Positions 53,234-63,859 of a stretch of DNA of 64,000 bases are shown one piece after another. Position numbers and translations under genes: made by a program. The notes beneath the pieces were generated by a model that did not search any database, was not told the DNA's origin, and saw only the letters and a program-made list of their open reading frames with translations. The stretch comes from Bacillus sp. T33-2. GTDB lineage: Bacteria > Bacillota > Bacilli > Bacillales > Cytobacillaceae. Within the stretch, counting starts at the first letter, position 1; each line of letters begins with the position of its first letter. The stretch is taken from NCBI RefSeq assembly GCF_002860205.1, contig NZ_PGVB01000010.1, positions 62,001 to 126,000 of the forward strand. The letters are read 5' to 3'.

Positions 53234-55195
53234 TTATTCTTCCGGATACTCGATTTCATCTTCGTCTGTTACTTGGCCGTCCACCATTACTTTGTATGCT
53301 CCCGTGCCCCCGGGTGCAATGCGGAATTCCAGCACCCTTTTTTCAGTCTGCGTGATTTCGAATGTCTGGTCTGGCACATTTATGTTCCTGTTCATGTCCT
53401 GAATATAAATCTGGACTGTCTGGGGCAGGCCATTCTTCGTTGCGTCATATGGAATGCCAATATCCCTTGTGACTGTTTTTGGGTTGGCCTGCTTACCCTT
53501 AGATAACACTACGGAAACTGTACTGTTCTTTGCTACTTTTGTGCCAGGCTGAGGATCCTGGGTGAGTACATGTTCCTTGTCAATCGTATCATGGAATTTT
53601 TCCCCGACAACTTTAAGTTTAAGCCCGTTTGCTTTTACATATCCCTCTGCACTGATGTAATTAAAGCCGGTCAGGTTCTCCAACTCTACCATTTCCGGAC
53701 CTTTGCTGACCGTGAATTCCATATCTGTCTCCCCGGGAACCACTTCTTCCCCGGCCTCTGGATCCTGTTCCAGAATTGTTCCTGCCTCGCTGTCATCAAA
53801 CACTTCGTTGGCTGTAACGCTGTTAAAACCCTGCTCTTTCAGACGGCGCTCAACATCCTCAAAATTCCCGTCAACATAATTGGAGAGCGTTACCCTTTCT
53901 TTGCCGCTGCTGATATAAAGCTTGATTTCACTGCCTTCGTTGGCCATCCTGCCAGCGTTGGGACTGGTCCTGATGACATCGCCTTCCGGAATTTCTTCAT
54001 GGCTTATTCTTTCTTTTTCCCCTATTTGAAAACCTGCAAGCGTCAGCTGCTCAACGGCGTCAGCGAGCTCTTCGCCGGCGACATCTGGAACCTTGATTTC
54101 CTTTGGACCCAACAGATCGGGACCAATAGTGACAAGGAGGGTCCCGAGTATAGCCATGAGCGCAAATACAAATACTAAAATAAATGGCCATTTTTTACGT
54201 TTCTTTTTCTTGTCCGGCTTTTTGTCATAGGGCTTGCCTGATGTCTGGCCGTTGTCTCTTCCGTGGATAAGTGTCTGGTCCAGGTTTTTGCTTGTCCTGT
54301 CGTCAGTGATGACCGGGATCGCCTTTGTCGCATCGTCATCTACAGGAATTGCAAACTTCGGTTCATCCAGCCTGTCGGGATCAAGGGCTGACCGTAAATC
54401 CTCCTCCATTTGATACACATCATCATATCTGTGGAATGGATCTTTTGCAGTTGCCTTAAGCACAATATTTTCGACGCTTTGCGGAATGTTTGGATTCCAT
54501 CTTTTTATTGAAGGTGTTTCTGTCTGCAGATGCTTCAGCGCAATCGAAACTGCTGATTCCCCGGAAAACGGCAGCCTTCCTGTCAGCAGCTCGAACATCA
54601 CGATCCCAAGTGAATAAATGTCAGATTTTTTGTTGGCCATGCCGCCCCTTGCCTGCTCAGGGGACAAATAGTGTACAGAGCCAAGGACTGAATTGGTCTG
54701 GGTAATGCTCGTTGCGCTCAACGCCATCGCGATGCCGAAATCTGTCACTTTGACAATTCCATTTCCATCAATCAAAATATTGTGCGGCTTGATGTCCCGA
54801 TGGACAATATGGTTATGGTGTGCATGCGAAATCGCGGAGGTCAACTGATTCATTATGTCTATTGTCTCCTCGACGGACAGAGGAGCATTTTGGTGTATGT
54901 ACTGTTTTAAAGTCTGGCCATCTACATATTCCATCACAATGTAATAGAGGCCATCTTCTTCACCAACATCATAAATGCTTACGATATTCGGATGGGTCAG
55001 GCTCGTCGCGGATTGCGCTTCCCTGTGGAACCTCCTGATGAATTCCTCGTCGTTCGCAAAGTCCAGGCGGAGCATTTTGACGGCCACATCCCGGTCAAGA
55101 ATCATATCATGGGCCAGGTAAACATTGGCCATCCCGCCTCCGCCGATCATGTCGAGAATTTTGTAGCGGCCGCTGATTCTTTTTCCAATGATCAT
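53234..55195 (-). CDS. prkC: PrkC, membrane Ser/Thr kinase with PASTA domains
   Basis: The 653-residue protein has a Hanks kinase domain (IGGGGMANVYLA, VAVKML, HRDIKPHN, DFG and SPEQARGG within about 1-270), a basic juxtamembrane linker, a membrane helix (PFILVFVFALMAILGTLLVT, near 345), three PASTA repeats (about 370-570) and a C-terminal Ig-like part. PASTA domains bind muropeptides; in B. subtilis PrkC triggers spore germination. The ATG at 55193-55195 has AGGTG 6 nt upstream; a GTG three codons earlier overlaps prpC. It is the cognate kinase of PrpC. Confidence 0.97.
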   Translation of the reverse strand: MIIGKRISGRYKILDMIGGGGMANVYLAHDMILDRDVAVKMLRLDFANDEEFIRRFHREAQSATSLTHPNIVSIYDVGEEDGLYYIVMEYVDGQTLKQYIHQNAPLSVEETIDIMNQLTSAISHAHHNHIVHRDIKPHNILIDGNGIVKVTDFGIAMALSATSITQTNSVLGSVHYLSPEQARGGMANKKSDIYSLGIVMFELLTGRLPFSGESAVSIALKHLQTETPSIKRWNPNIPQSVENIVLKATAKDPFHRYDDVYQMEEDLRSALDPDRLDEPKFAIPVDDDATKAIPVITDDRTSKNLDQTLIHGRDNGQTSGKPYDKKPDKKKKRKKWPFILVFVFALMAILGTLLVTIGPDLLGPKEIKVPDVAGEELADAVEQLTLAGFQIGEKERISHEEIPEGDVIRTSPNAGRMANEGSEIKLYISSGKERVTLSNYVDGNFEDVERRLKEQGFNSVTANEVFDDSEAGTILEQDPEAGEEVVPGETDMEFTVSKGPEMVELENLTGFNYISAEGYVKANGLKLKVVGEKFHDTIDKEHVLTQDPQPGTKVAKNSTVSVVLSKGKQANPKTVTRDIGIPYDATKNGLPQTVQIYIQDMNRNINVPDQTFEITQTEKRVLEFRIAPGGTGAYKVMVDGQVTDEDEIEYPEE

Positions 55196-55200
55196 GTTTT

Positions 55201-55947
55201 TCACCTGCCCTCGCTGTCTAAATATCCGACGATGGCCAGGGTAATATTATCCTCGCCGCCGTATTCATTTGCCTGGTTGACTAGTTCGAATGCTTTTTCT
55301 TCCAGCTCTGAATTCCGGTTCAGGATTTCCTCCATCTCTGCGGGATTAACTTTATTGGATAAGCCGTCTGAGCACAATAAAAGCAAATCGCCCTCTTCAA
55401 ATGTGATTGTTTTGATATCCATTTCAACCATTTCTTCTGTTCCAAGGGCCCTGAGCAGCACATTTTTGCGCGGATGGTGCTCTGCGTCCTCCCTTGAGAT
55501 CTGGCCGGACCGGACAAGTTCGTTCACAAGCGAATGGTCCTCTGTCATCTGCTTAAACCCAGTTTCATTCAAAATATAGCAGCGGCTGTCCCCAATGTTG
55601 GCAACGGTTGCAAACAGCCTTGTACAAATGGCCGCCACAATCGTGGTACCCATCCCGTCACATTCCAAATTTTTCCTTGAATGCTCAAGGAGAAGCTTGT
55701 TCACTGTTAAAATTGAATTATTAAGCCATGCTGCTGCTGCTTCTGCTGTATGGATCTGTGATGACTCTTCCCAGAAACCCTTTAAATGACTGACCGTCAT
55801 CTCGCTGGCTACATCACCGGCACGGTGGCCGCCCATGCCATCAGCTACGATGGCAAGGCGCAAACCGTCCTGGTTGATGAAAATTCCGCCATTGTCTTCA
55901 TTATGCAGGCGGATTTTCCCCCTGTCTGTCATGAACACAGCATTCAT
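55201..55947 (-). CDS. prpC: PrpC, PP2C-type protein phosphatase
   Basis: The 248-residue phosphatase has the metal-binding segments GKIRLHNEDNGGIF (near 9-22), VADGMGGHRAGDVAS (near 34-48), GDSRCYIL and CSDGLSNKV, giving the acidic residues for Mn/Mg. It dephosphorylates PrkC and its substrates. It starts 6 nt after rlmN and its stop lies against the prkC start, so the three genes form one unit. Confidence 0.97.
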   Translation of the reverse strand: MNAVFMTDRGKIRLHNEDNGGIFINQDGLRLAIVADGMGGHRAGDVASEMTVSHLKGFWEESSQIHTAEAAAAWLNNSILTVNKLLLEHSRKNLECDGMGTTIVAAICTRLFATVANIGDSRCYILNETGFKQMTEDHSLVNELVRSGQISREDAEHHPRKNVLLRALGTEEMVEMDIKTITFEEGDLLLLCSDGLSNKVNPAEMEEILNRNSELEEKAFELVNQANEYGGEDNITLAIVGYLDSEGR

Positions 55948-55953
55948 TCATTT

Positions 55954-57042
55954 TCACCTCGTCTCTTCTTTCCTCTCCTTGGCCCGAAGCTGTCCACATG
56001 CTGCATCGATGTCATGACCTTGTTCGCGGCGGATCGTTACGTTCACCCCGCGGTTTTTTAATGCCTTTTCAAATTTGAAGATTTGTTCCCTTGGTGTCCT
56101 TACATAATCCCGCTCAGGCACATAATTGACAGGTATGAGGTTAATATGGCATTTTAAGCCTTTCACCAAATCCGCAAGTTCTTCAGCGTGTTCGACCTGG
56201 TCATTGACCCCGCCGAACAATCCGTATTCGAAGCTGATGCGCCTGCCTGTTTTGTTGACATAGTACTTGACAGCCTCCATCAAGTCGGGAAGCTTGTATG
56301 CACGGTTGATTGGCATGAGCCTGCTTCTTAGCTCCGAATTTGGGGCATGCAATGAAATCGCAAAATTGATCTGCATGTTTTCATCAGCGAATTTGTATAT
56401 TTTCGGGATGATGCCGCTTGTCGATACGGTAATATGGCGCGCACCGATGTTCAAGCCTTTGTCATGGTTGACAATTTTTAAAAACTTCAGCATTTCGTCG
56501 TAATTGTCGAATGGTTCGCCAATACCCATTATGACGATGGAATTGACCCGCTCATCCGTTTCATCGAGGGCCTGTTGTACTTTTACGACCTGGGCCACGA
56601 TTTCCCCTGCTTCCAGATTTCTTTTTAGCCCGCCGAGTGTCGATGCGCAGAACGTACAGCCGATCCGGCACCCTACCTGGGTCGTCACACAGACAGAATT
56701 TCCATATTCATGCCTCATCAGCACGGTCTCAATCGTCACGCCATCGTTCAGCTCAAACAAAAATTTGATTGTCCCGTCCGCTGAAGTCTGCTGTACGGCG
56801 GTGTTGAGCGTTGTCAGCGTAAAGCTTTCTTCAAGCCGGTCCCGAAATGACTTCGACAGGTTAGACATTTCCTCAAACGACGTAACCCTCTTACTATAAA
56901 GCCAGTCAAAAATCTGCTCGGCGCGAAAAGCTTTTTCGCCGTTTTCCTTCAGCCATTCCTTCATTTCATTGAGCTGAAGCGAATAAATCGAAGGCTTCCT
57001 GGTTTCTGCAGTTGTTTTCGTCTTCAAATTTGGTTGTACCAA
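55954..57042 (-). CDS. rlmN: RlmN, 23S rRNA A2503 / tRNA A37 C2-methyltransferase
   Basis: The 362-residue radical SAM enzyme has the Cys-x3-Cys-x2-Cys motif [15 protein letters not shown] (near residue 124) and the C-terminal Cys in [12 protein letters not shown], which forms the methyl-linked intermediate. The start is probably TTG at 57040-57042, with a GGTG site. It follows rsmB by 4 nt. Confidence 0.97.
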   Translation of the reverse strand: MVQPNLKTKTTAETRKPSIYSLQLNEMKEWLKENGEKAFRAEQIFDWLYSKRVTSFEEMSNLSKSFRDRLEESFTLTTLNTAVQQTSADGTIKFLFELNDGVTIETVLMRHEYGNSVCVTTQVGCRIGCTFCASTLGGLKRNLEAGEIVAQVVKVQQALDETDERVNSIVIMGIGEPFDNYDEMLKFLKIVNHDKGLNIGARHITVSTSGIIPKIYKFADENMQINFAISLHAPNSELRSRLMPINRAYKLPDLMEAVKYYVNKTGRRISFEYGLFGGVNDQVEHAEELADLVKGLKCHINLIPVNYVPERDYVRTPREQIFKFEKALKNRGVNVTIRREQGHDIDAACGQLRAKERKEETR

Positions 57043-57046
57043 GCTG

Positions 57047-58393
57047 TTACACCTTCTTTCTTAAACATGCAATGTAGAACCCGTCGGACCCAATGTCCTG
57101 GGGCAAAAGCTGAAAATCATATCCACGGATCAGGGAACGGACTGCCTCGGGCATCCTTGCCGCAAGGCCTTCATCCCCTTCAAAGCCTGGATTTTCTTGT
57201 AAAAACCGTTCAACCACTTCCTGGTTTTCCGAGCGGTCCACAGTACACGTACTATAGACAAGTGTTCCTCCCTTTTTCAGCAGGGGGGAAACAGATTCGA
57301 TCAGGGTGAGCTGTATCGCCTGCAATTGCGATAAGTCTGATTCTTTTTTAGTATACTTCATGTCGGGCTTCCGCCGCATCACCCCGAGGCCTGAACATGG
57401 CGCGTCAAGCAGGATCCGGTCAAAAGTTTCTTTTTCAAAGTGTTCCGGTGCCTTCCTGCTGTCCATTTTCGTTGCTTCTATGTTGGAAAGGCCAAGGCGT
57501 TCCGCATTGTCGGCAATCAGCCTCACCTTATGCTCATGCAGGTCAAGCGAAATGACTTGTCCAGTACCCTCTAGCCGCTCTGCAATATGGGAAGACTTCC
57601 CGCCAGGGGCAGCGCAGGCATCCAGGATCCTTTCCTCGTTCTGCACATCAAGAGCATAGGCTGCCAGCATTGAGCTCTCATCCTGAATGGTGATCAATCC
57701 TCTTCTGAAGGCATCCGAGGAAGCAAGATTCCCCCGCAGGCATTTGATTGCTTCAGGGATAATTGGGCTAGCCTCAACCGAAAAGCCCTCTTCCTCAAGC
57801 AATGCCAGGCATTCGTCCCTCGTTGTTTTAGTTAAGTTGACACGCGCAGTCTGGAGAGGTGCTGTCAGATTGATTTCACACATCTCTTTCGTCCTGTCAA
57901 AACCAAACTGCTCCACCCAGCGTTTAACGATCCAAAGTGGATGGCTCGTTTCTGCCGCAATCCTTTCAGCCGGGTCTTTCAATGAATCAAATGAAGGGAG
58001 CCCTTCCCTTTGGATGCTGCGCAGGACGCCATTCACAACACTGGCAATTCCTTTGTGTCCGCGACGCTTCGCTATCTCGACTGCTTCAAAAATGGCAGCC
58101 CTGTCGGGGATCCTATCCAGGTAAACCATCTGATAGACGGTCAGCCTGAGCAGCTGCATAACCCACTTCTCAAGCTTCCTGTTGTTTTTGATGAACGGAT
58201 CCAGATAGAAGTCGAGTGTCATCCTGCGCTGGAGGGTTCCATACGTCAGCTCGGTGAGCAGGCCGATGTCCTTCTTGCTGATCTCATTTTTTTCAATCGT
58301 GCTGTTCAGGAGCAAATTGCTGTACGCCTGGTTTTTTTCTACTGCTTCCAGCAGCTCCAGTGCAGCTTCCCTCACATTCTTTTTACCCTTCAT
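57047..58393 (-). CDS. rsmB: RsmB, 16S rRNA C967 m5C methyltransferase
   Basis: The 448-residue protein has an N-terminal NusB-like RNA-binding domain (about 1-140) and a C-terminal SAM methyltransferase domain with [15 protein letters not shown] (SAM loop, near 262), the [12 protein letters not shown] motif with one catalytic Cys (near 332) and [12 protein letters not shown] with the second (near 380). It overlaps fmt by 11 nt. Confidence 0.97.
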   Translation of the reverse strand: MKGKKNVREAALELLEAVEKNQAYSNLLLNSTIEKNEISKKDIGLLTELTYGTLQRRMTLDFYLDPFIKNNRKLEKWVMQLLRLTVYQMVYLDRIPDRAAIFEAVEIAKRRGHKGIASVVNGVLRSIQREGLPSFDSLKDPAERIAAETSHPLWIVKRWVEQFGFDRTKEMCEINLTAPLQTARVNLTKTTRDECLALLEEEGFSVEASPIIPEAIKCLRGNLASSDAFRRGLITIQDESSMLAAYALDVQNEERILDACAAPGGKSSHIAERLEGTGQVISLDLHEHKVRLIADNAERLGLSNIEATKMDSRKAPEHFEKETFDRILLDAPCSGLGVMRRKPDMKYTKKESDLSQLQAIQLTLIESVSPLLKKGGTLVYSTCTVDRSENQEVVERFLQENPGFEGDEGLAARMPEAVRSLIRGYDFQLLPQDIGSDGFYIACLRKKV

Positions 58394-59339
58394 GCTGCTC
58401 TCCTAACTTAATGCCGATTAATGCGGATGAATCTGTTCCACTGAGGAAATCGCGGGCCGCCATCCGTTTCTTTCCGGCAGGCTGCAATTCCGTTATTTTA
58501 AGGGCTGTGCCATTCCCGCTTGATACGATAAAACCATCAGTATGGATGCGAACGATTTTTCCTGGTTCAGCATTTTCACTGTGCTGCACTTTTTCAGCTG
58601 CCCATATTTTCATCACATCGCCATTAAACGTCGTATAAGCTATAGGCCATGGGTTCATACCGCGTACATGGTTGTAAATTTCCTCACCTGTCCTGGACCA
58701 GTCGATCCTTTCCTGCTCCCGTTTGATATTCCTGGCAAACGTTGCCTCGTCATCGTTTTGCTGGACAGGCACAATCTCGTCTTTTAAAAGGCGCGGGATT
58801 GTCTCGGAGAGGAGCTGTGCCCCGGCAGCGCTCAATTTCTCAAACATGGTGCCGACATTGTCGTTTTCAGAAATCGGCACCTCTGTCTGGGTCAAAATAT
58901 CGCCGGCATCCAGTTTCTCAGCCATATACATGATCGTAATCCCTGTTTTCTCTTTCCCTTCCATGATCGCATAATGGACAGGGGCTCCGCCGCGCAGTTC
59001 CGGAAGCAGTGAGGCGTGCACGTTAATACAGCCGTATTTAGGCGCGTCCAGCAGCTCCTTGGGCAAAATCTGGCCAAATGCTGCCGTGACGATTAAATCG
59101 GGTGCAAGAGCCAGGATTTTGTCCAGTTCTTCCTTTTGGCGGATTTTTTCCGGCTGGTAAACCGGAATTCCCTGTTTTTCAGCTTCGACCTTCACTGGAG
59201 GAGGCGTCATTACCCGTTTTCGGCCGACCGGCCTGTCCGGCTGTGTGACAGCCGCAATTACATCGTAGCCGTCTTCTATAAGCTTTCTCAGGACAGGTAC
59301 AGAAAAGTCGGGTGTACCCATAAACACTATTTTGATCAT
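58383..59339 (-). CDS. fmt: Methionyl-tRNA formyltransferase
   Basis: The 318-residue enzyme starts [18 protein letters not shown] and has [20 protein letters not shown] (near 107) with the catalytic Asn/His and the folate-binding loop, plus a C-terminal OB domain. It formylates initiator Met-tRNA with 10-formyl-THF. It overlaps def by 4 nt; the def product later removes the formyl group. Confidence 0.98.
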   Translation of the reverse strand: MIKIVFMGTPDFSVPVLRKLIEDGYDVIAAVTQPDRPVGRKRVMTPPPVKVEAEKQGIPVYQPEKIRQKEELDKILALAPDLIVTAAFGQILPKELLDAPKYGCINVHASLLPELRGGAPVHYAIMEGKEKTGITIMYMAEKLDAGDILTQTEVPISENDNVGTMFEKLSAAGAQLLSETIPRLLKDEIVPVQQNDDEATFARNIKREQERIDWSRTGEEIYNHVRGMNPWPIAYTTFNGDVMKIWAAEKVQHSENAEPGKIVRIHTDGFIVSSGNGTALKITELQPAGKKRMAARDFLSGTDSSALIGIKLGEQHEG

Positions 59340-59821
59340 TCGCTGTACAGCTCCTCCAATTCTTCTTCTTCAATATACTTTGTCACTTTAGAAGTGAACA
59401 GGATGCCGTTCAGATGGTCGATTTCGTGCTGGACGGCCCGGGCGAGGAATTCCTCGGCTTCCAATTCAAATGTTTTCCCCTTCCGGTTTTTCGCCCTTAT
59501 TTTCACCGAATACGGACGTGTCACCTCTCCATATAATCCCGGGAAGCTGAGGCATCCTTCTGCACCTGTCTGTTCTCCCGAGGATCCAATGATTTCAGGG
59601 TTTATCATTTCTATGGTCCCCTCTTCACCATCAATATCGACAACGGCAATCTGTTTATTTATCCCTATTTGCGGTGCTGCAAGACCAACTCCGTCATTTT
59701 CAACCATGGTGTCATACATATCATCCAGGAGCTTTCCCAGCTTTTTATCAAAAACAGTGACTGGTTCACATTTCTGCTCCAGGACATCTGCCGGATACAT
59801 TACGATTTTACGAACTGCCAA
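59336..59821 (-). CDS. def: Peptide deformylase
   Basis: The 161-residue metalloenzyme has the three family motifs [10 protein letters not shown] (near 45), EGCLSFPG (near 89, with metal Cys) and QHEIDHLNG (near 131, His-Glu-x-x-His). It removes formyl groups from new proteins. The start is TTG at 59819-59821, with a GGAGG site 9 nt upstream. It is the shorter (type 1-like) form; Bacillus often has a second deformylase elsewhere. Confidence 0.97.
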   Translation of the reverse strand: MAVRKIVMYPADVLEQKCEPVTVFDKKLGKLLDDMYDTMVENDGVGLAAPQIGINKQIAVVDIDGEEGTIEMINPEIIGSSGEQTGAEGCLSFPGLYGEVTRPYSVKIRAKNRKGKTFELEAEEFLARAVQHEIDHLNGILFTSKVTKYIEEEELEELYSE

Positions 59822-59885
59822 ATGCTATTTCCTCCATTTATGTCTATATAGTTGATTTTCCACCAAATAAAACACTCTCATACGT

Positions 59886-62300
59886 TTACATCAAAATATA
59901 AGGATTGACATCAACCGAGATTTGCAGGCGCCCTGACGCAGTCTCTTGCTGGTACCTGTCAAGCATGGTTTTGAGTGCAACGTCCAGCTCGGGTTCCCTC
60001 TTGTATTTTATCAGACATTGGTAACGATATCTATCGTTGATCCGAGGTATCGGCGAGGCCACCGGACCGAGGACGACCGCTTCAGCGGACAGGCGCGACG
60101 CAATGAACCTGGTGATTTTTTCAGTCACCGAGACTGCCTTCATGAGGTCTTCATGGCTGACTGTTATTAATGTGAGGTAATAAAATGGCGGATACTTATG
60201 GATTTTCCTTACCATCATTTCTTTTTGATAAAAACTGTCAAAATCCTGGGTGCCCGCCAGTTCGATGCTGTAATGTTCCGGTGTGTATGTCTGGATGGTG
60301 ACCTCGCCGGGCAGATGATGCCTCCCCGCCCTTCCGCTGACCTGAGTTAACAGCTGGAATGTTTTTTCGGACGAACGGAAATCCGGAAGATGGAGCATCG
60401 TGTCAGCAGACAGGACACCGACCAGGGTGACATTCGGGAAATCAAGGCCCTTCGCTATCATCTGCGTACCAAGCAAAATATCTGCCTGCCCTTCCTGGAA
60501 CGCTGTCAGCATCTTTTCATGGGCCCCCTTGCGTCCGGTCGTATCTACATCCATGCGGATCACCCGGGCATGCGGAAGAATTTTTGCGAGCTCTTCCTCA
60601 ACCTTTTGCGTTCCCGTTCCAAAATAGCGGATATGCTCACTTGAACATTCCGGGCAATGACCGGGTACGAGCGCCTCATACCCGCAGTAATGGCATTTCA
60701 TCCGTTCATTTGAACGGTGATACGTAAGGGTGATATCACAATGAGGGCAATTGACGACATAACCGCAATCGCGGCACATGACAAAAGAGGAATGTCCGCG
60801 TTTATTTAAAAACAGCACCGTCTGTTCCTTCTTTTCCAGGCGGTCTTCAAGCATCTGGAACAGCTTCCTGGAAAACATCGACCTGTTCCCGGCCCTCAGC
60901 TCCTCGCGCATATCGATGATTTCTACCGCAGGCAGCGGCTGGTCATTCATTCTTTTTGGCAAAGTGAGCAGAGTGTAGCGCCCTTTATGAGCCCTTGCGA
61001 ACGATTCAAGTGAAGGGGTAGCACTGCCCAGGACAACAGGGCAATTATGAAAAATTCCCCTTTCAATGGCGATATCCCTGGCATGGTACCTTGGATTATC
61101 CTCCTGCTTATAACTCGTCTCATGCTCTTCATCAATAATGATAATTCCGAGATTTTCAAATGGGGCAAAAACAGCAGACCTTGCGCCAACGACGACTTTG
61201 ACTTCCCTGCGCTGTATTTTGCGCCATTCGTCATATTTCTCCCCTGCTGACAGCCCGCTGTGCATGACGGCCACCAAATCCCCAAACCGTTCCTTAAACC
61301 TTTTCACCATCTGGGGTGTCAGCGAAATCTCGGGAACGAGCACAATCGCCTCCTGCCCCTTATCCAGCACCTGTTGAATGGATTGCAGATACACCTCGGT
61401 CTTGCCGCTGCCAGTCACGCCATAGAGCAAAAAAACTTCATGGCGGTTATCTTCCACGGCTGAAATGACAGGGCCAATCGCCTGTTCCTGCTCATACGTC
61501 AGCGTTAGTGGCGCAGTTTTTTCAAATTCCCGTGATAAAAATGGATCCCGGTAAACCTCCGTGTGTTTTTCCTTCAAAATGCCTTTATGGACCAATGCTT
61601 TCACAGATGCAGCGGAAATTCCCGGCTGGGAGTTGATGAACCTTAATTCTACCGGTTCAGGGTGAGCAATGAAAAAATCAAGTACGGCTCTCTGCCCCTT
61701 TGCCTGGGCCGTCAGCTTTTCCTTTTGCTCATTGAGCATTGCGGCTTCAACTGCGGGGTAAATATGTTTCAGGAGTTTTTTTCTGACCCGCTCCCTCACC
61801 TCATAAACAACTTCTATCATGCCTTTGACTGCTTCCTTTTGCAGCAGAGGCACAAGCCCTTTCTCTGCCGCAGCATCCCAGTTTACACTTTCACTGTTCT
61901 GAAAAAGCTCCTGGACCTGTTCCGGGAGTTCTGACACAATGGTGTTTTGAGAGAGTACTATTTTCTTTTCGTATTTTGCCTTTAAAGCAGCCGGAAGCAT
62001 GGCCTGATACGCAGAAATCCGGTAGCAGAGGATTTTGGAAGACATCCAGTCCCCAAGTGCAAGGAGCTCATCCGTCAACACCGGAGTCAGATCCATTACA
62101 TCTTTAATTTCCCTCAACTTATCGTAGGTGGATTCATTTTTTACTTCAGTGACGAAGCCCTGGATATTCCGGGGGCCGAACGGGACGATTACCCTGACAC
62201 CCGGCCTGATGATTTCTTCCAGGTGCTCAGGGATTGTATAGTCGAATGTTTTATCTGTCTGTTTCGCGGGCACGTCTACGATCACACAAGCTATGCTCAT
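59886..62300 (-). CDS. priA: PriA, primosomal helicase
   Basis: The 804-residue helicase has an N-terminal DNA-binding region (KTFDYTIPEHLEEIIRPGVR), Walker A YGVTGSGKTEVYLQ (near 295), DEEHETSYKQ, a zinc-binding insert with CRDCG, CPHC, CHYCG and CPEC (near 510-560) and motif VI SGRAGRH. It reloads DnaB-type helicase at stalled forks. It overlaps coaBC by 4 nt. Confidence 0.98.
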   Translation of the reverse strand: MSIACVIVDVPAKQTDKTFDYTIPEHLEEIIRPGVRVIVPFGPRNIQGFVTEVKNESTYDKLREIKDVMDLTPVLTDELLALGDWMSSKILCYRISAYQAMLPAALKAKYEKKIVLSQNTIVSELPEQVQELFQNSESVNWDAAAEKGLVPLLQKEAVKGMIEVVYEVRERVRKKLLKHIYPAVEAAMLNEQKEKLTAQAKGQRAVLDFFIAHPEPVELRFINSQPGISAASVKALVHKGILKEKHTEVYRDPFLSREFEKTAPLTLTYEQEQAIGPVISAVEDNRHEVFLLYGVTGSGKTEVYLQSIQQVLDKGQEAIVLVPEISLTPQMVKRFKERFGDLVAVMHSGLSAGEKYDEWRKIQRREVKVVVGARSAVFAPFENLGIIIIDEEHETSYKQEDNPRYHARDIAIERGIFHNCPVVLGSATPSLESFARAHKGRYTLLTLPKRMNDQPLPAVEIIDMREELRAGNRSMFSRKLFQMLEDRLEKKEQTVLFLNKRGHSSFVMCRDCGYVVNCPHCDITLTYHRSNERMKCHYCGYEALVPGHCPECSSEHIRYFGTGTQKVEEELAKILPHARVIRMDVDTTGRKGAHEKMLTAFQEGQADILLGTQMIAKGLDFPNVTLVGVLSADTMLHLPDFRSSEKTFQLLTQVSGRAGRHHLPGEVTIQTYTPEHYSIELAGTQDFDSFYQKEMMVRKIHKYPPFYYLTLITVSHEDLMKAVSVTEKITRFIASRLSAEAVVLGPVASPIPRINDRYRYQCLIKYKREPELDVALKTMLDRYQQETASGRLQISVDVNPYILM

Positions 62301-63508
62301 TCACGGTCACCCTTTTGCAATAAAATCGCAATTTCAGAGAGCAGCCTTTTCGCCACCTCATGCTTTGGCATCAGCGGCAGATTGAGCGGCTCCCTGCCAC
62401 GTGTAAATATCGATACAATATTGGTATCTGTGCCGAATCCTGCACCGGCTTTTTTGACATTATTCGCTACGATCATATCAGCATTTTTCCTGATCAGCTT
62501 TCCGCGGGCGTACTCTTCGACATTGTTCGTCTCGGCGGCAAAGCCGACCAGTACCTGGTTTGTTTTTATCTTGCCGAGCTCAAATAAAATATCCTTTGTC
62601 CGCTCCAATTGAAGCGACTGTTCCCCGTCCTGCTTCTTCACCTTTTCAGCGGAAACTGTTTTTGGCCGATAATCGGCAACAGCAGCCGTCTTGATGACAG
62701 CGTCTGCTTCATTGAAGCTGTCCATTACCGCTTCATACATTTCTTCCGCACTTTCAATATACTTGACTTCGATACCTGCCGGGGCTTCCAGGCTGACCGG
62801 ACCGGAAATTAAAATGACTCTGGCGCCCTGCTTTGTTGCTTCTTCTGCGATGGCATATCCCATTTTTCCAGTTGAATGGTTGGAAATGAAACGGACCGGA
62901 TCAATTTTTTCCCTTGTCGGGCCCGCTGTAACCACGATTGTTTTCCCGTCCAGCAGCCTTTGTCCCCCGGCAAAAAACTGTCCAATCAATTCAACAATTG
63001 TTTCTGGTTCCTCCATCCGTCCTTTTCCTACATATCCACAGGCGAGGTATCCTTCTCCCGGTTCGACAAATTGATACCCGAAGCTTTTTAAGGCCTCCAT
63101 ATTCTTGGTTACCGCTGGATGGGTGTACATGTGCACATTCATCGCCGGGGCAATCCACACTGGTGCTGTAGCGGCAAGTATGGTGGTGGTTATCATGTTA
63201 TCGGCTATCCCGCTGGCAAGTTTTCCAATCGTGTTGGCAGTGGCCGGTGCCACGAGGATCAGGTCGGCCCAGTCGGCAATATCGATATGGGCGATCACTT
63301 CGGGATGATTTTCATCGAAAGTGTCTGTATAAACTTCACTGCGGGATAGGGCCTGAAACGTGAGTGGAGCAACGAATTTTGCGGCAGATTCAGTCAAGAT
63401 GACTTTTACGGCAGCCCCTGCCTGCGTCAGCTTGCTCGTAATGGCTGCTGCTTTATAAACTGCGATCCCGCCAGACACGCACAATAAGATTTTTTTACCT
63501 TGCATCAT
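62297..63508 (-). CDS. coaBC: CoaBC, phosphopantothenoylcysteine synthetase/decarboxylase
   Basis: The bifunctional enzyme has an N-terminal flavin CoaC domain (KILLCVSGGIAVYKAAAITS; PAMNVHMYTHPAV near 120; the loop GYLACGYVGKGRM near 157) and a C-terminal CoaB domain (GPTREKIDPVRFISNHSTGK near 200; ADYRPK; ADMIVANN). It makes 4'-phosphopantetheine. The ATG at 63506-63508 with GGGGG upstream gives 403 residues; a frame extension of 8 codons is rejected. It lies downstream of rpoZ. Confidence 0.97.
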   Translation of the reverse strand: MMQGKKILLCVSGGIAVYKAAAITSKLTQAGAAVKVILTESAAKFVAPLTFQALSRSEVYTDTFDENHPEVIAHIDIADWADLILVAPATANTIGKLASGIADNMITTTILAATAPVWIAPAMNVHMYTHPAVTKNMEALKSFGYQFVEPGEGYLACGYVGKGRMEEPETIVELIGQFFAGGQRLLDGKTIVVTAGPTREKIDPVRFISNHSTGKMGYAIAEEATKQGARVILISGPVSLEAPAGIEVKYIESAEEMYEAVMDSFNEADAVIKTAAVADYRPKTVSAEKVKKQDGEQSLQLERTKDILFELGKIKTNQVLVGFAAETNNVEEYARGKLIRKNADMIVANNVKKAGAGFGTDTNIVSIFTRGREPLNLPLMPKHEVAKRLLSEIAILLQKGDRE

Positions 63509-63593
63509 ATTTGAACCCCCAATTCCGCTCATTCAACATTCTTCTTCCATTATGCAAGAACTGTCGTTTTTTTTCATCTATTTGACACAGTAA

Positions 63594-63626
63594 CAAAAAA
63601 TAACAACCCATGTGCTGGGTTGTTAT
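63594..63626 (-). terminator. Intrinsic terminator after rpoZ
   Basis: ATAACAACCCA and TGGGTTGTTAT (63600-63610 and 63616-63626) form an 11-bp stem with a 5-nt loop, followed by TTTTTTG on the minus strand. It begins 7 bp after rpoZ. Confidence 0.85.
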
Positions 63627-63632
63627 CGTGAA

Positions 63633-63857
63633 TTACCTGACTGCGTTCAATTGATCCTGGTTCGCGGCCGTTTTAAAATGAAGCTTGTCAGCGTGAATTT
63701 CTTCAAGTGCTTTCCCAACATATTTATGGGAAACATATTTACCAAGCCTTGGATCAAAATTTATCTGCATGCTGCGGGCACGCTTGGCGGCCACAGATAC
63801 GAGCGAGTATTTCGAGTCTATCTTTGTCAATAAGGAATCAATAGAAGGATCAAGCAT
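63633..63857 (-). CDS. rpoZ: RNA polymerase omega subunit
   Basis: The 74-residue protein starts [20 protein letters not shown] and has AAKRARSMQ and [15 protein letters not shown], which match the Bacillus omega subunit. It stabilises the beta-prime subunit. A GGAGG site overlaps the end of gmk upstream. It lies between gmk and coaBC, the common Firmicute order. Confidence 0.96.
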   Translation of the reverse strand: MLDPSIDSLLTKIDSKYSLVSVAAKRARSMQINFDPRLGKYVSHKYVGKALEEIHADKLHFKTAANQDQLNAVR

Positions 63858-63859
63858 GT